Below are positions 27,014 to 38,099 of a stretch of DNA of 64,000 bases, in pieces. This DNA is from Flaviflexus equikiangi (lineage in GTDB: Bacteria; Actinomycetota; Actinomycetes; Actinomycetales; Actinomycetaceae): contig NZ_CP059676.1 of NCBI RefSeq assembly GCF_014069875.1, positions 930,001-994,000 of the forward strand. The letters run 5' to 3'. Numbering within the stretch: the stretch's first letter is position 1; each line of letters opens with the position of its first letter. The translations under genes and the position numbers were made by a program. The notes under the pieces are model-generated. The model saw only the letters and a program-made list of their open reading frames with translations, made no database searches and had not been told where the DNA came from.

Positions 27014-28810
27014 ATGACCGCTACACGTACACCCGGCGACTACCGCAACCTGCGAGTAGCCGCGACAGCAGGCCTCGCACTGCTCCTCCTCGTCCAGACG
27101 CCGCAGTCCATCATCCAGGCGGGCGGCGGCGCGAGCCTGGACAGGGAATACGGTGCCTCCCTGCTCATCGGGGCGACCGTTCTTCTTGCCGTTGCACTCG
27201 GCTACAGGCTCCTCACGCGCATGGTGCCCCGCACGGCCGACCACCAGCTTGTCGCGCGATACATCTCCGAGCCGTTCTCGGTCGTCGCCGCCGCCGCGAA
27301 ACTCATGTCGTATGCCCTCATCGTCGCCATCGCGGCCGGTTTCGCGGTGCGTTCGCTCTCACCGCTTATCGACCTCGGCAGCCTCGACCTGCCGTTTGTC
27401 CAATCGATCGCCATTGTCGTCCTTGCCGTGCCGACCCTGCTGGAGTGGCAGCCCGGGCCGCGCACTCTCATCGCCACCATCGCACCCGCCGCCGCCAGCA
27501 TCGGCGTCATCATCGTCGGCGGTCTCATCATCGAGCTTGCGAGCGGGCTCAAGACTCTTCCCGAGGCGGGAGCGATCGACAGCCCGGTGGGGGTGACGTG
27601 GCTCCTCGGGGGCGGCGTACTCGGCGCCTGCCTGCCGGCCGCGGTTCTCGGGCTCATGACGGAACGCTCGTTCGGGGAGGAGACATCCCGCAGGATCGAG
27701 CCCCGGTCCCTCCTCACCGTCATGATCCCCACGATCCTGGGGATCGCCGCCCTCCTCTATCTCAGCGATGTCGTCTCGCTCCCGCCGAGCACGAAGGCAC
27801 CATCGGTGATTGCACTCGCGGAGGTGTTCTTCCCCGACGCGGTCGTCGCGATCATTGCCGTGTCTTTCAGTCTTGCCGGTCTCGGGATCGCTCTCGCGGC
27901 CTACTGCCAGCTGATCCTCCTGCTGAGACTTCTCGCGACCGATGGCATCCTGCCGCGCCATGTCGCGGCCGCTGACGCCCACGGCTCCCGCAGGGCTGTT
28001 TTCGGCGTGATTGCACTCACGTGCGCTGTCGCCGTCTATCTCATCGCCAGCCCGCTCGGCGGGTCGACGATGGTCGTGACGATCATGTTCGTGGGATTCC
28101 TGCTGACGATGGTCGCGCTGCTCGCGCGGGCGAGAAAGCTGCGACGAACGTCGACGGACCTGCGGGAGCGCCAGAATGCCAGCCGTTCGACCCGCACCGC
28201 TCTCGTACTGGGCCTTTTCGTGCTGAGCATCCTGGCGATCAGCACATTCGTCCAACCGGTCTTCACGGTTGCCGGACTGACGATCCTTGCCATACCGAGT
28301 GTGGCGCTGCTCGCCCTGCGGCGCGGCATGGGGAAGATCGGTGCCACGCTGGCGGCAAGCGACCTATCGGCCGGGAGGTCCCTTCCGACCAGGGTTCATG
28401 CGATCGTGCTTGTCGAGAAGCTCGACCGCCCCACGCTGCAGGCAATCTCGTATGTTCGTGCGACCCGGCCGTCGACCATGACGGGCCTCGTCGTCGACGT
28501 CGATCCACAGGTGACGGAGGCTCTGACACGGGACTGGATGGCGGCGGAGCTGCCGGTCGAGCTCCGTATCCTCGGCACTCCGCGGGGCGCTGCCCGCCGT
28601 CCCGTCATCGAGCACGTGCGCTCCCTGCGCCGCGCGTCGGCACGCGACATCGTCATCATCTATGCCCCCCGGGTGGTCTCGCCGTCGGCGACATGGCAGA
28701 GGTTCTTTGTCAGACACTCCACTCCGGCACTACTGTCAGAGCTTAAGCTTGAGCCCGGTGTGATCGTGGCTGAGGTTCCCTACCAGATCGAGGACGTCGA
28801 AGAGCAGTGA
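27014..28810 (+). CDS. APC-superfamily (amino-acid) permease-like protein
   Basis: 598 residues with roughly 11-12 membrane helices over residues 15-440 and a soluble C-terminal domain (about 455-598) starting RVHAIVLVEKLDRPTLQAISYVR, typical of the Rv2690c-like family. Substrate is unknown: it lacks the usual N-terminal GxG amino-acid-binding signature (it has QTPQSIIQAGGGASLD), so an amino acid or K+-linked substrate is only a guess. It is divergent from the trkA pair and coupled to the following methyltransferase gene (GTGA at 28807). TAGCCT nine bases before the ATG may be its -10. Confidence 0.75.
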   Translation: MTATRTPGDYRNLRVAATAGLALLLLVQTPQSIIQAGGGASLDREYGASLLIGATVLLAVALGYRLLTRMVPRTADHQLVARYISEPFSVVAAAAKLMSYALIVAIAAGFAVRSLSPLIDLGSLDLPFVQSIAIVVLAVPTLLEWQPGPRTLIATIAPAAASIGVIIVGGLIIELASGLKTLPEAGAIDSPVGVTWLLGGGVLGACLPAAVLGLMTERSFGEETSRRIEPRSLLTVMIPTILGIAALLYLSDVVSLPPSTKAPSVIALAEVFFPDAVVAIIAVSFSLAGLGIALAAYCQLILLLRLLATDGILPRHVAAADAHGSRRAVFGVIALTCAVAVYLIASPLGGSTMVVTIMFVGFLLTMVALLARARKLRRTSTDLRERQNASRSTRTALVLGLFVLSILAISTFVQPVFTVAGLTILAIPSVALLALRRGMGKIGATLAASDLSAGRSLPTRVHAIVLVEKLDRPTLQAISYVRATRPSTMTGLVVDVDPQVTEALTRDWMAAELPVELRILGTPRGAARRPVIEHVRSLRRASARDIVIIYAPRVVSPSATWQRFFVRHSTPALLSELKLEPGVIVAEVPYQIEDVEEQ

Positions 28811-29970
28811 AAATACAACTAGAGGCAGGCAGCCCGGTTCACGGAGGCTACACGCTGGGGCGGGTCGACGGTCGCGTCATTCTCGTCGACGGTGCGATCC
28901 CGGGGGAGACCGTCGAGATCGAGGTCGATGACTCCGAGAAGCTGTGGAAGGGTACTGTGACGCAGGTTGTCACGCCGTCGCCCGATCGTGTCGAGCACGT
29001 GTGGGACAGGGCAGGGGGCGCCGAACTCGGCTACATGAAGCGTTCAGCCCAGCTCGAGTGGAAGACCGCCGTCATCGAGGATGCGATCTCGCACCTCGGC
29101 GGATCGCTCAAAGCACACCTCAAGGACGCCGGCCTCAACATACGCGTTCGTGAAGTCGGCCCCGGGCTCGGCACGAGGACCCGTCTCGATGTCGACGTCG
29201 ACGACGAGGGCCGGTTGGCAATGCACGAGAGGGGATCGGACGCCCTCGTACCGATCGACTCCATGCCTCTCGCGGCCCCTGCCATCAACGACATCCTGGC
29301 CAACCAGGATGCGTGGGCGGGGACCTGGAAGCCGGGCGATCGTGTCCGTCTCATCGCACCGACAGGGCAGGGCCCCGTCGTCGCCATCGACAAGGACGTC
29401 TATCGGGCGCCCGGGGAGAAGACCGGCAGCCGCGTCCTCGAACGCGCCGCTGGCTATTCGTGGGAGGTGACGGCCAGCGGTTTCTGGCAGACCCACGAAA
29501 AGGCTCCCGTGACCCTGCTCGATGCGGTGCTCAAGGGCGCCCGTATCCGGCCCGGTGACAGGGTTGCCGAATTCTATGGGGGATCCGGTCTCTTCACGCT
29601 CCCGATCTCCGAGAAGGCGCGTGCCATCCGCATGTTCGAGGGCAGTGCGGGCGCTGTGCGCGATGCTCGGCGCAACGCCCCGAAGGCCGAGATCGCACAG
29701 GCGGCCATCAACCCCCACCTGCTCGCGACAGGCTCCGAGGGCGCGGATGTCGTCATCGCCGATCCGTCGCGGGCCGGGCTGGGCGTCAAGGGCGCACTGG
29801 CGCTCGCGGCCTCGGGCGCCCAGGCGATCGCCCTTGTCTCGTGCGACCCTGCTGCGATGGCACGTGACGTGTCGACGATGGTGGAGAACGGCAGGTCTGT
29901 CATGTCCCTCGCGGCTTTCGACCTATTTCCGCACACGATCCATACCGAAATCGTCACGATTCTCAGCTGA
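28807..29970 (+). CDS. TrmA/RumA-like RNA m5U methyltransferase with TRAM domain
   Basis: 387 residues, GTG start overlapping the permease stop. The N-terminal TRAM RNA-binding domain (about 1-55) has GRVDGRVILVDGAIPGE. The Rossmann domain has VAEFYGGSGLFTLPI (SAM loop), DPSRAGLG, and catalytic Cys in LVSCDPAAMARD with a C-terminal Glu in TEIVTIL. Family members methylate C5 of uridine in tRNA or rRNA. Oddity: the usual iron-sulphur motif CGGC reads AGGA (within DRAGGAELGYM), so the cluster is lost. Target nucleotide cannot be assigned. It is followed by the acnA promoter region. Confidence 0.83.
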   Translation: MKIQLEAGSPVHGGYTLGRVDGRVILVDGAIPGETVEIEVDDSEKLWKGTVTQVVTPSPDRVEHVWDRAGGAELGYMKRSAQLEWKTAVIEDAISHLGGSLKAHLKDAGLNIRVREVGPGLGTRTRLDVDVDDEGRLAMHERGSDALVPIDSMPLAAPAINDILANQDAWAGTWKPGDRVRLIAPTGQGPVVAIDKDVYRAPGEKTGSRVLERAAGYSWEVTASGFWQTHEKAPVTLLDAVLKGARIRPGDRVAEFYGGSGLFTLPISEKARAIRMFEGSAGAVRDARRNAPKAEIAQAAINPHLLATGSEGADVVIADPSRAGLGVKGALALAASGAQAIALVSCDPAAMARDVSTMVENGRSVMSLAAFDLFPHTIHTEIVTILS

Positions 29971-30025
29971 GAAAGCACACCCCGCTGCCCTGCCTCAGCC
30001 TAGAATGGTGAGGTAGGCAACGAGG

Positions 30026-30054
30026 TTGATAGACTTGTGCCAGTGAGATATCTT
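30026..30054 (+). promoter_or_regulatory. acnA promoter
   Basis: -35 TTGATA (30026-30031), exactly 17 bases, -10 TATCTT (30049-30054). The transcript would begin about 43 bases before the GTG, and GAGGAG lies before the start. Confidence 0.6.
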
Positions 30055-30067
30055 GAAATCGAGATAT
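30048..30067. promoter_or_regulatory. Inverted repeat over the acnA -10
   Basis: ATATCT (30048-30053) and AGATAT (30062-30067) are perfect complements around eight bases. The left arm covers the -10, as expected for a repressor operator. Confidence 0.4.
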
Positions 30068-30103
30068 TTGCGGTCCCTGGCCGCACGAATTGAGGAGTAC
30101 AAC

Positions 30104-32908
<2,805 letters not shown>

Positions 32909-32919
32909 CCGACATTGAC

Positions 32920-32949
32920 GGTCAGGGGCGGGATCACCCGCCCCTGACC
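32920..32949 (+). terminator. Hairpin after acnA
   Basis: GGTCAGGGGCGGG (32920-32932) pairs perfectly with CCCGCCCCTGACC (32937-32949) around ATCA. There is no T-run. Confidence 0.65.
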
Positions 32950-32983
32950 TCTACCCGCCCCAAACCTGTCGAATCGAGAACCC

Positions 32984-33793
32984 ATGGCATCACCATTCAC
33001 GTTGGCCGTCTGCGCTCACATGCAGTTCGTGGACCTACCCTTCCTTGACCGCATCACGACCATCGGCAGCTACGGCGTGGCGGTCGAGCTGTGGGATTGG
33101 ACGACGCTCGATCTCGACGCGATCGCGGCGACGGGCGTCCCGGTCGAGTCGATGACGGGGTACATCAGGGGGAACCTCACCGACGACGACGGTATCGAGG
33201 AGTTCCTGGCGACAGCCGAGGAGTCGGCTCGAGCATCGACGATTCTCGGCAAACCCAGGCTCAACATCCACGGGACGGGATTGGGGGAGGGCGGCCTACC
33301 CGTGCGCCCCGTGGGCACCGTGACGGGCCCCATGTGGGCCCGTGCCGCTCTCACTCTTCATCGTCTCGCGGAAATAGCTGAGAAGTACGACGTCGTGTAC
33401 GAGATGGAGAACCTCAATCTCGCCGTCGACCATCCCGGTACTCCGTTCGCTGGTCCTGACGATATTCTCGCGCTCATCGAGGCTGTGGACTCGCCCCGGC
33501 TCAAGCTCAACCTCGACCTCTATCATGCTCAGATCGATCAGGGGGACCTGACGGAGACGTGCCGACGGGCCCTTCCCCATCTCGGTGAGATCCAGGTGGC
33601 TGACGTGCCTGGACGATGCGAGCCGGGTACCGGAGAAATCAACTACCATCACATCGCCCGTGCTCTCGACCAGATGGGATATCGCGGCACGATTGCCCTC
33701 GAGGGCTGGGCCCGCACCGATTCCCATACCGCGATCACCACCTTCATCGAGACGTTCTCAAACCTCGAACGGACCGATGGAGTGCTGCGGTAG
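32984..33793 (+). CDS. hyi: Hydroxypyruvate isomerase-like TIM-barrel protein
   Basis: 269 residues of the xylose-isomerase-like TIM-barrel superfamily. Metal and substrate residues are visible in YEMENLNLAVDHPGTPF, LNLDLYHAQIDQGDLTE, GEIQVADVPGRCEPGTGEINY and IALEGWAR, which match Hyi-family proteins that interconvert hydroxypyruvate and tartronate semialdehyde. Glyoxylate-pathway partners (gcl, glxR) are absent, so the physiological role is uncertain. It stands between the acnA hairpin and the ABC-F gene; the short leader has only weak GAGA before the ATG. Confidence 0.75.
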   Translation: MASPFTLAVCAHMQFVDLPFLDRITTIGSYGVAVELWDWTTLDLDAIAATGVPVESMTGYIRGNLTDDDGIEEFLATAEESARASTILGKPRLNIHGTGLGEGGLPVRPVGTVTGPMWARAALTLHRLAEIAEKYDVVYEMENLNLAVDHPGTPFAGPDDILALIEAVDSPRLKLNLDLYHAQIDQGDLTETCRRALPHLGEIQVADVPGRCEPGTGEINYHHIARALDQMGYRGTIALEGWARTDSHTAITTFIETFSNLERTDGVLR

Positions 33794-33860
33794 CGCTTCT
33801 GGGGAGGGATCTCACGTCCATGTCCGCTATGTCGTGCGTGTTTGCCCGGCGGGCGACAGA

Positions 33861-33866
33861 TAGACT
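33861..33866 (+). promoter_or_regulatory. -10 element of the ABC-F gene, leaderless type
   Basis: TAGACT, six bases, then the GTG at 33873. Confidence 0.65.
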
Positions 33867-33872
33867 GTCCCG

Positions 33873-35486
33873 GTGATTATCGGCCAGAACGTGTCCATGC
33901 GCATCGGAACCCGCGAGCTTCTTCGAGATGCGAGCTTCCGCATCGACAAGGGCATGAGGATCGGTCTCGTCGGCCGCAACGGTGCAGGCAAGACCACGCT
34001 GACGCGGCTTCTCGCCGGTCAGGGCGTCACCTCCGACGTCATCGAACATTCCGGTCAGATCACGAGGAGCGGCGAGGTGGGTTACCTCCCGCAGGATCCC
34101 CGCACCGGTGACCTCACGGTCCTGGCCCGTGACCGCGTGCTCTCCGCCCGCGGCATCGACGACACGCTCCGCCGGATCGCCAAGGCCGAGGTGGAGATGG
34201 GGACCGCGACCGGGGTGAAGCAGCAGAAGGCCATGGAACGGTATGTGCGTCTCGATGCCGAGTTCACGGCGGCGGGCGGATGGGCGGCGAGCTCAGAGGC
34301 CGCCACGATCATGGATGCTCTGGGATTGCCGTCACGAGTGATCAACCAGCCGCTCTCGACGCTCTCGGGCGGTCAGCGCCGACGCGTCGAGCTTGCCCGC
34401 ATTCTCTTCTCCCAAGCAGACACGCTCCTTCTCGATGAGCCCACGAACCACCTCGATCACGATTCGATCGTCTGGCTGCGCGACTACCTGCGAACCTATG
34501 CGGGTGGTTTCGTCGTCATCTCCCACTCCGTTGATCTGCTTGAGGACACCGTCAACACCGTGTGGAACCTCGACGCGAACCGTGCCGTCCTCGACGTGTA
34601 CTCGATGGGGTGGAAGCTCTATCTCAAACAGCGCGAGACGGATGAGACGCGCCGGAAGCGTGAGCGCGCCAATGCGGAGAAGAAGGCTTCGACGCTGATC
34701 GCGCAGGCGGACAAGATGAAGGCGAAGGCGACGAAGGCCGTCGCGGCCCAGAACATGGCTCGCCGCGCACATCGCATGCTCGAAGGCCTTGAGGATGTTC
34801 GTGCGGCGGATCGGGTGGCCAACCTCCGCTTTCCCGAGCCTGCGCCCTGCGGCAAGACTCCGCTCACGGGCCACGACCTGTCGAAAACCTACGGGTCCCT
34901 CGAAGTGTTCACGGGGGTCGATCTCGCTATCGACAGGGGATCCAAGGTTGTCATCCTCGGACTCAACGGTGCGGGCAAGACCACGCTGCTGCGGATCATG
35001 GCAGGGATCGAACAGGCTGACACGGGCGTCGTCCAGCCAGGCCACGGCCTGAAGATCGGTTACTACGCCCAGGAACACGAGACGATCAACACGAACGAGA
35101 CCGTCTACCAGAACATGAGGCGGGCAGCGCCAGACCTGGACGACACGCACGTCCGGAACGTCCTCGGTTCCTTCCTGTTCTCGGGCGATGACGCCGACAA
35201 GCCTGCAGGCGTCCTCTCCGGCGGCGAGAAGACGCGCCTGGCCCTGGCGACTCTCGTCGTATCCGCCGCGAATGTCCTCCTGCTCGACGAGCCGACGAAC
35301 AACCTCGATCCGGCGTCGCGCGAGGAGATCCTGCGGGCCCTGCGAACGTACGAGGGCGCGGTCGTCCTTGTCAGCCACGATGAAGGGGCCGTCGAGGCGC
35401 TCAATCCGGAACGCGTCCTCCTGCTCCCCGACGGGGACGAAGACCTGTGGTCGGAAGACTACTTGGAGCTGATCGCGCTCGCCTGA
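33873..35486 (+). CDS. ABC-F family ATPase (ribosome-associated type)
   Basis: 537 residues, two ATP-binding cassettes in one chain and no membrane domain. The first has Walker A GRNGAGKTT, signature LSGGQRRRVE and Walker B LLLDEPTNHLD; the second GLNGAGKTT, LSGGEKTRLA and LLLDEPTNNLD. A charged interdomain linker (about 245-310) contains TRRKRERANAEKKAST, as in EttA/Uup-type factors acting on the ribosomal E site. Whether it is housekeeping or a protective resistance factor cannot be decided. Its final 28 bases overlap the opposite-strand SURF1 gene. Confidence 0.88.
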   Translation: MIIGQNVSMRIGTRELLRDASFRIDKGMRIGLVGRNGAGKTTLTRLLAGQGVTSDVIEHSGQITRSGEVGYLPQDPRTGDLTVLARDRVLSARGIDDTLRRIAKAEVEMGTATGVKQQKAMERYVRLDAEFTAAGGWAASSEAATIMDALGLPSRVINQPLSTLSGGQRRRVELARILFSQADTLLLDEPTNHLDHDSIVWLRDYLRTYAGGFVVISHSVDLLEDTVNTVWNLDANRAVLDVYSMGWKLYLKQRETDETRRKRERANAEKKASTLIAQADKMKAKATKAVAAQNMARRAHRMLEGLEDVRAADRVANLRFPEPAPCGKTPLTGHDLSKTYGSLEVFTGVDLAIDRGSKVVILGLNGAGKTTLLRIMAGIEQADTGVVQPGHGLKIGYYAQEHETINTNETVYQNMRRAAPDLDDTHVRNVLGSFLFSGDDADKPAGVLSGGEKTRLALATLVVSAANVLLLDEPTNNLDPASREEILRALRTYEGAVVLVSHDEGAVEALNPERVLLLPDGDEDLWSEDYLELIALA

Positions 35487-36364
35487 TCGAGGATGTCGTC
35501 CTCGATGTCCTCATCGCTCGGTGTGCGCCTCTCGGGCGCACGCTTGGGTGCGAGGCCGAGGTCGCGCTTCTCCTCGTCCGTCAGATCCAGCTCCCGCAGA
35601 TCCACCCCGTCGATAATCCACGCATTGTCCTGCGCTTCCCTCCGCGCGAGTATGGGGACGACCGCGAGCGCGGCGAGTGCGAAGAATCGCCACTCCCACG
35701 AGTAGGCGAGATGGCTGCCGAGAGTCGTGGACGGCTTGGGGTAGGGCTGGGGTGCGCCTGTCTCGTCACTGTGCTCAGTCATGGTGAAACGACCGTCGAA
35801 CACGGGCGGCAGTCCCTCGGTCACGTCCTGCGGGATACCTGCGAGAACCTGATCGGGGTTGAGGGTGTAGATGTAGCCCTCGGGCGGGGTGCGGTCGAAT
35901 GCGTCCTCGGAGGGCCTCATGCGGGCCTCGATCGTCATCCTCCCGGTGGGCGGCGGCTGGACGAAGCCGTCGGTCTGTCCGTCACCCTCGGCCTGCTCCT
36001 GATAGACCCAGCCGCGGTCGACGACCACGGTCAGCGGCTCGCCGCCGCGCTCCGTCACGAAGAGAGCGATGACGTGCACGGCGGGGAGTGAGTTCACTGA
36101 TCTGCCGCGCAGGAGCACCTGGGAATCGGGAACGAATTCACCCGTGAGGGACGTCAGCTGCCATTCGTTCTCATCGCCCGTGATGTCCTCGAGGGGCACG
36201 ATCTCCCGGTCCCATGTCTGCGTGAGCTGCGTCGCGGCCGCGACCTTCTCCTGATATCGCCCGTACTGCCATTCGCCGAGGAAGAGACAGGCGATCGAGG
36301 CGATGAGCATGAGGACGATGAGGCCGATCCATCGGGGTGTGGCCAGGAAAGAATACTGAGCCAT
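35459..36364 (-). CDS. SURF1 family cytochrome oxidase assembly protein
   Basis: 301 residues from the ATG at 36364. Two membrane helices bracket an extracytoplasmic domain: PRWIGLIVLMLIASIACLFLGEWQYGR near the N-terminus and WRFFALAALAVVPIL near 245-260, with the family motifs GEWQYGR and VDRGWV. SURF1 helps insert haem in aa3-type oxidase. An acidic C-terminal tail of about 40 residues (ELDLTDEEKRDLGL ...) is cytoplasmic. It overlaps the DUF3099 stop (TAATG) upstream and, at its 3' end, the ABC-F gene on the other strand. Confidence 0.88.
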   Translation of the reverse strand: MAQYSFLATPRWIGLIVLMLIASIACLFLGEWQYGRYQEKVAAATQLTQTWDREIVPLEDITGDENEWQLTSLTGEFVPDSQVLLRGRSVNSLPAVHVIALFVTERGGEPLTVVVDRGWVYQEQAEGDGQTDGFVQPPPTGRMTIEARMRPSEDAFDRTPPEGYIYTLNPDQVLAGIPQDVTEGLPPVFDGRFTMTEHSDETGAPQPYPKPSTTLGSHLAYSWEWRFFALAALAVVPILARREAQDNAWIIDGVDLRELDLTDEEKRDLGLAPKRAPERRTPSDEDIEDDILDQASAISSK

Positions 36365-36678
36365 TACCGTAGGAACTCTCCGTGTCCGAGTGACGTGGGG
36401 CGGTAGATCTCGAGCTGCCCGGATTCTTCGACCACTGTCGGCGCCTCGCCTTTCTCTCGCCCCGCGTTGGCAACGAGGACAGCGACGGCTGGGATGATGA
36501 CAGCGCCGATTGCGAGGGCGATGCGGATGGGCCATGAGGGGATGATGAGCATGAGGACGAAGCAGATGATGCGGACGATCATGGAGAACATGTAGCGGCG
36601 GCTGCGTCCCTCGATGTCCTCCGTGAGGGCACGGCGCACCGACGTCACGGAGACGATATTCGCTGCCTTTTTCCTCAT
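36364..36678 (-). CDS. DUF3099 family small membrane protein
   Basis: 104 residues with two membrane helices (about 30-49 and 50-71: MIVRIICFVLMLIIPSW and IRIALAIGAVIIPAVAVLVAN). The N-terminus SVTSVRRALTEDIEGRSRRYM is the family hallmark. Function unknown, but it is usually next to SURF1, to which it is coupled here by TAATG. Start ATG at 36678 lies six bases after TAATCT. Confidence 0.85.
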   Translation of the reverse strand: MRKKAANIVSVTSVRRALTEDIEGRSRRYMFSMIVRIICFVLMLIIPSWPIRIALAIGAVIIPAVAVLVANAGREKGEAPTVVEESGQLEIYRPTSLGHGEFLR

Positions 36679-36684
36679 GCGACC

Positions 36685-36690
36685 AGATTA
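36685..36690 (-). promoter_or_regulatory. -10 element of the DUF3099-SURF1 pair, leaderless type
   Basis: TAATCT on the minus strand, six bases before the ATG at 36678. Confidence 0.65.
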
Positions 36691-36724
36691 CGCCACCCGC
36701 TCGTGAACGCCAGCTCCCGGCACG

Positions 36725-36730
36725 TAGACT
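36725..36730 (+). promoter_or_regulatory. -10 element of the sixA-like gene, leaderless type
   Basis: TAGACT, seven bases, then the ATG at 36738. It lies back to back with the DUF3099 promoter, 34 bases apart. Confidence 0.65.
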
Positions 36731-36737
36731 GATCGGC

Positions 36738-37190
36738 ATGAGACTTGTCCTGATGCGCCACGCGCAGGCCGCCGATGGTTCCCCCGATCATTCCCGCAGG
36801 CTCTCGCAGCGGGGCCGCGACCAGGCGAAGGAACGGGGCCGTCAACTGGCCCAAGCACAGTTCGATCTCGCCCTCGTCTCGGATGCTGCCCGGACCATGG
36901 AGACGTTCCTGACTCTCGGCCTCGACGTTCCCGAGGTCAGGTATGAGGCGGAGCTCTATTTCGGCTCACACCACACCATTGTGGACCTGGTGCGAACCAT
37001 GCCGGCAGAGCTTTCGACCGTTCTCATCATCGGCCACGAGCCGACCGTGTCCCACGCGGCCTCGATTCTCGCCGCACAATCACAAAGGGTGGTCGAGGTG
37101 CGCCCGGGAGTATCGACATCGACCGCGATCGTCATCGACTTCGATCGGTGGGACGGTCCCGGGCAGATCACCGACATCTACCGGTCGTAG
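36738..37190 (+). CDS. sixA: SixA-like histidine phosphatase
   Basis: 150 residues. The histidine phosphatase core is clear: LMRHAQA (phospho-accepting His8, with Arg7) and the second catalytic His in IIGHEPTVSH. The small size without an insert matches SixA, which removes phosphate from protein histidines; a small-molecule substrate is possible. Convergent with serB, ten bases apart. Confidence 0.82.
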   Translation: MRLVLMRHAQAADGSPDHSRRLSQRGRDQAKERGRQLAQAQFDLALVSDAARTMETFLTLGLDVPEVRYEAELYFGSHHTIVDLVRTMPAELSTVLIIGHEPTVSHAASILAAQSQRVVEVRPGVSTSTAIVIDFDRWDGPGQITDIYRS

Positions 37191-37202
37191 CCCGGCGCGC
37201 TC

Positions 37203-38099
37203 TCACCAGCCGACGAGCGTTGCCGCGGCATCCAAGCGCGGGAATGACAGCGTGACATCAGCCTGTTCGCGCACGATCGGCTTCGCCTGGAAAGCAATAC
37301 CCGCCCCGGCGATGTGGAGCATGCCGAGATCGTTCGCGCCGTCTCCGATGCAGACGGTTCGATCCAGGCTCACGCCGAACTCACGTGCCCACGCCTTCAC
37401 CTGTGCTGCTTTCGCCTCACGGTCGACGATGGGACCGATGGTGCGGCCCGTGAGGACACCATTGTCGATCTCGAGTTCGTTCGCGATCCAGCGATCGATG
37501 CGGGTGCGGCGTGCGAGGGGATCGAGGACTGTCGTGAAGCCTCCCGACACGAGACAGAAACGTGCCCCGTGAGCGTGCGCGATCTCCACGAGCCGCTCCG
37601 CCCCGGGCGTCGTCTCGATGTCTGCTGCGACATCGTGGATGACGGTCTCGGGCAGTCCTGCGAGGGTGGACACCCTCTCCCTGAGTGACTCGGCGAAATC
37701 CAACTCGCCCCGCATGGCCCGATCCGTGACCGCGGCGACCTCCTCTTCTCGGCCTGCTCGGCGGGCGAGAAGCTCGATCACTTCGGCGGTGATGAACGTC
37801 GAGTCGACATCGGTGACGACGAGCTCGGGCCCGTGCTCGGCGAGTGCACCCCATGTGAGTGCGGCATCGATGAGGAGGGCGGTCGCGGGTGACACGAGTT
37901 CGTCGCGCCATCCCTCGAAGGATCCGGTCGCGGTGCCCGTGAGCGAAACCGCGAAATAGCCCTCGACCGGATGCTCAACGGTCTCCAGGCTCGACGTCCG
38001 CGCGGACAGGTAGGCGTGTGCGTGGCGCAGGTAGGCGGGGGACAGCGGTCGGGGGGACACGAGTCCGAGACGAACCGTGCCCCCCTGGATCGGATTCAT
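37203..38099 (-). CDS. serB: Phosphoserine phosphatase
   Basis: 298 residues from the ATG at 38099; a GTG immediately upstream is possible. A HAD phosphatase: motif I DVDST (nucleophile and acid Asp) in VVTDVDSTFI, motif II SGGF, conserved Lys in DREAKAAQ, and motif III GDGANDLGMLHIAGAGIAF. The N-terminal 85 residues resemble a degenerate ACT-like regulatory region. It makes serine in the last biosynthetic step. The start overlaps the stop of glgC, so it is co-transcribed with a glycogen gene, an unusual pairing. Confidence 0.92.
   Translation of the reverse strand: MNPIQGGTVRLGLVSPRPLSPAYLRHAHAYLSARTSSLETVEHPVEGYFAVSLTGTATGSFEGWRDELVSPATALLIDAALTWGALAEHGPELVVTDVDSTFITAEVIELLARRAGREEEVAAVTDRAMRGELDFAESLRERVSTLAGLPETVIHDVAADIETTPGAERLVEIAHAHGARFCLVSGGFTTVLDPLARRTRIDRWIANELEIDNGVLTGRTIGPIVDREAKAAQVKAWAREFGVSLDRTVCIGDGANDLGMLHIAGAGIAFQAKPIVREQADVTLSFPRLDAAATLVGW

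Noticed and set aside
29995-30025. DtxR/IdeR iron box upstream of acnA
   Set aside because: AGGTAGGCAACG only partly resembles TTAGGTTAGGCTAACCTAA, with a missing base and no symmetric half.
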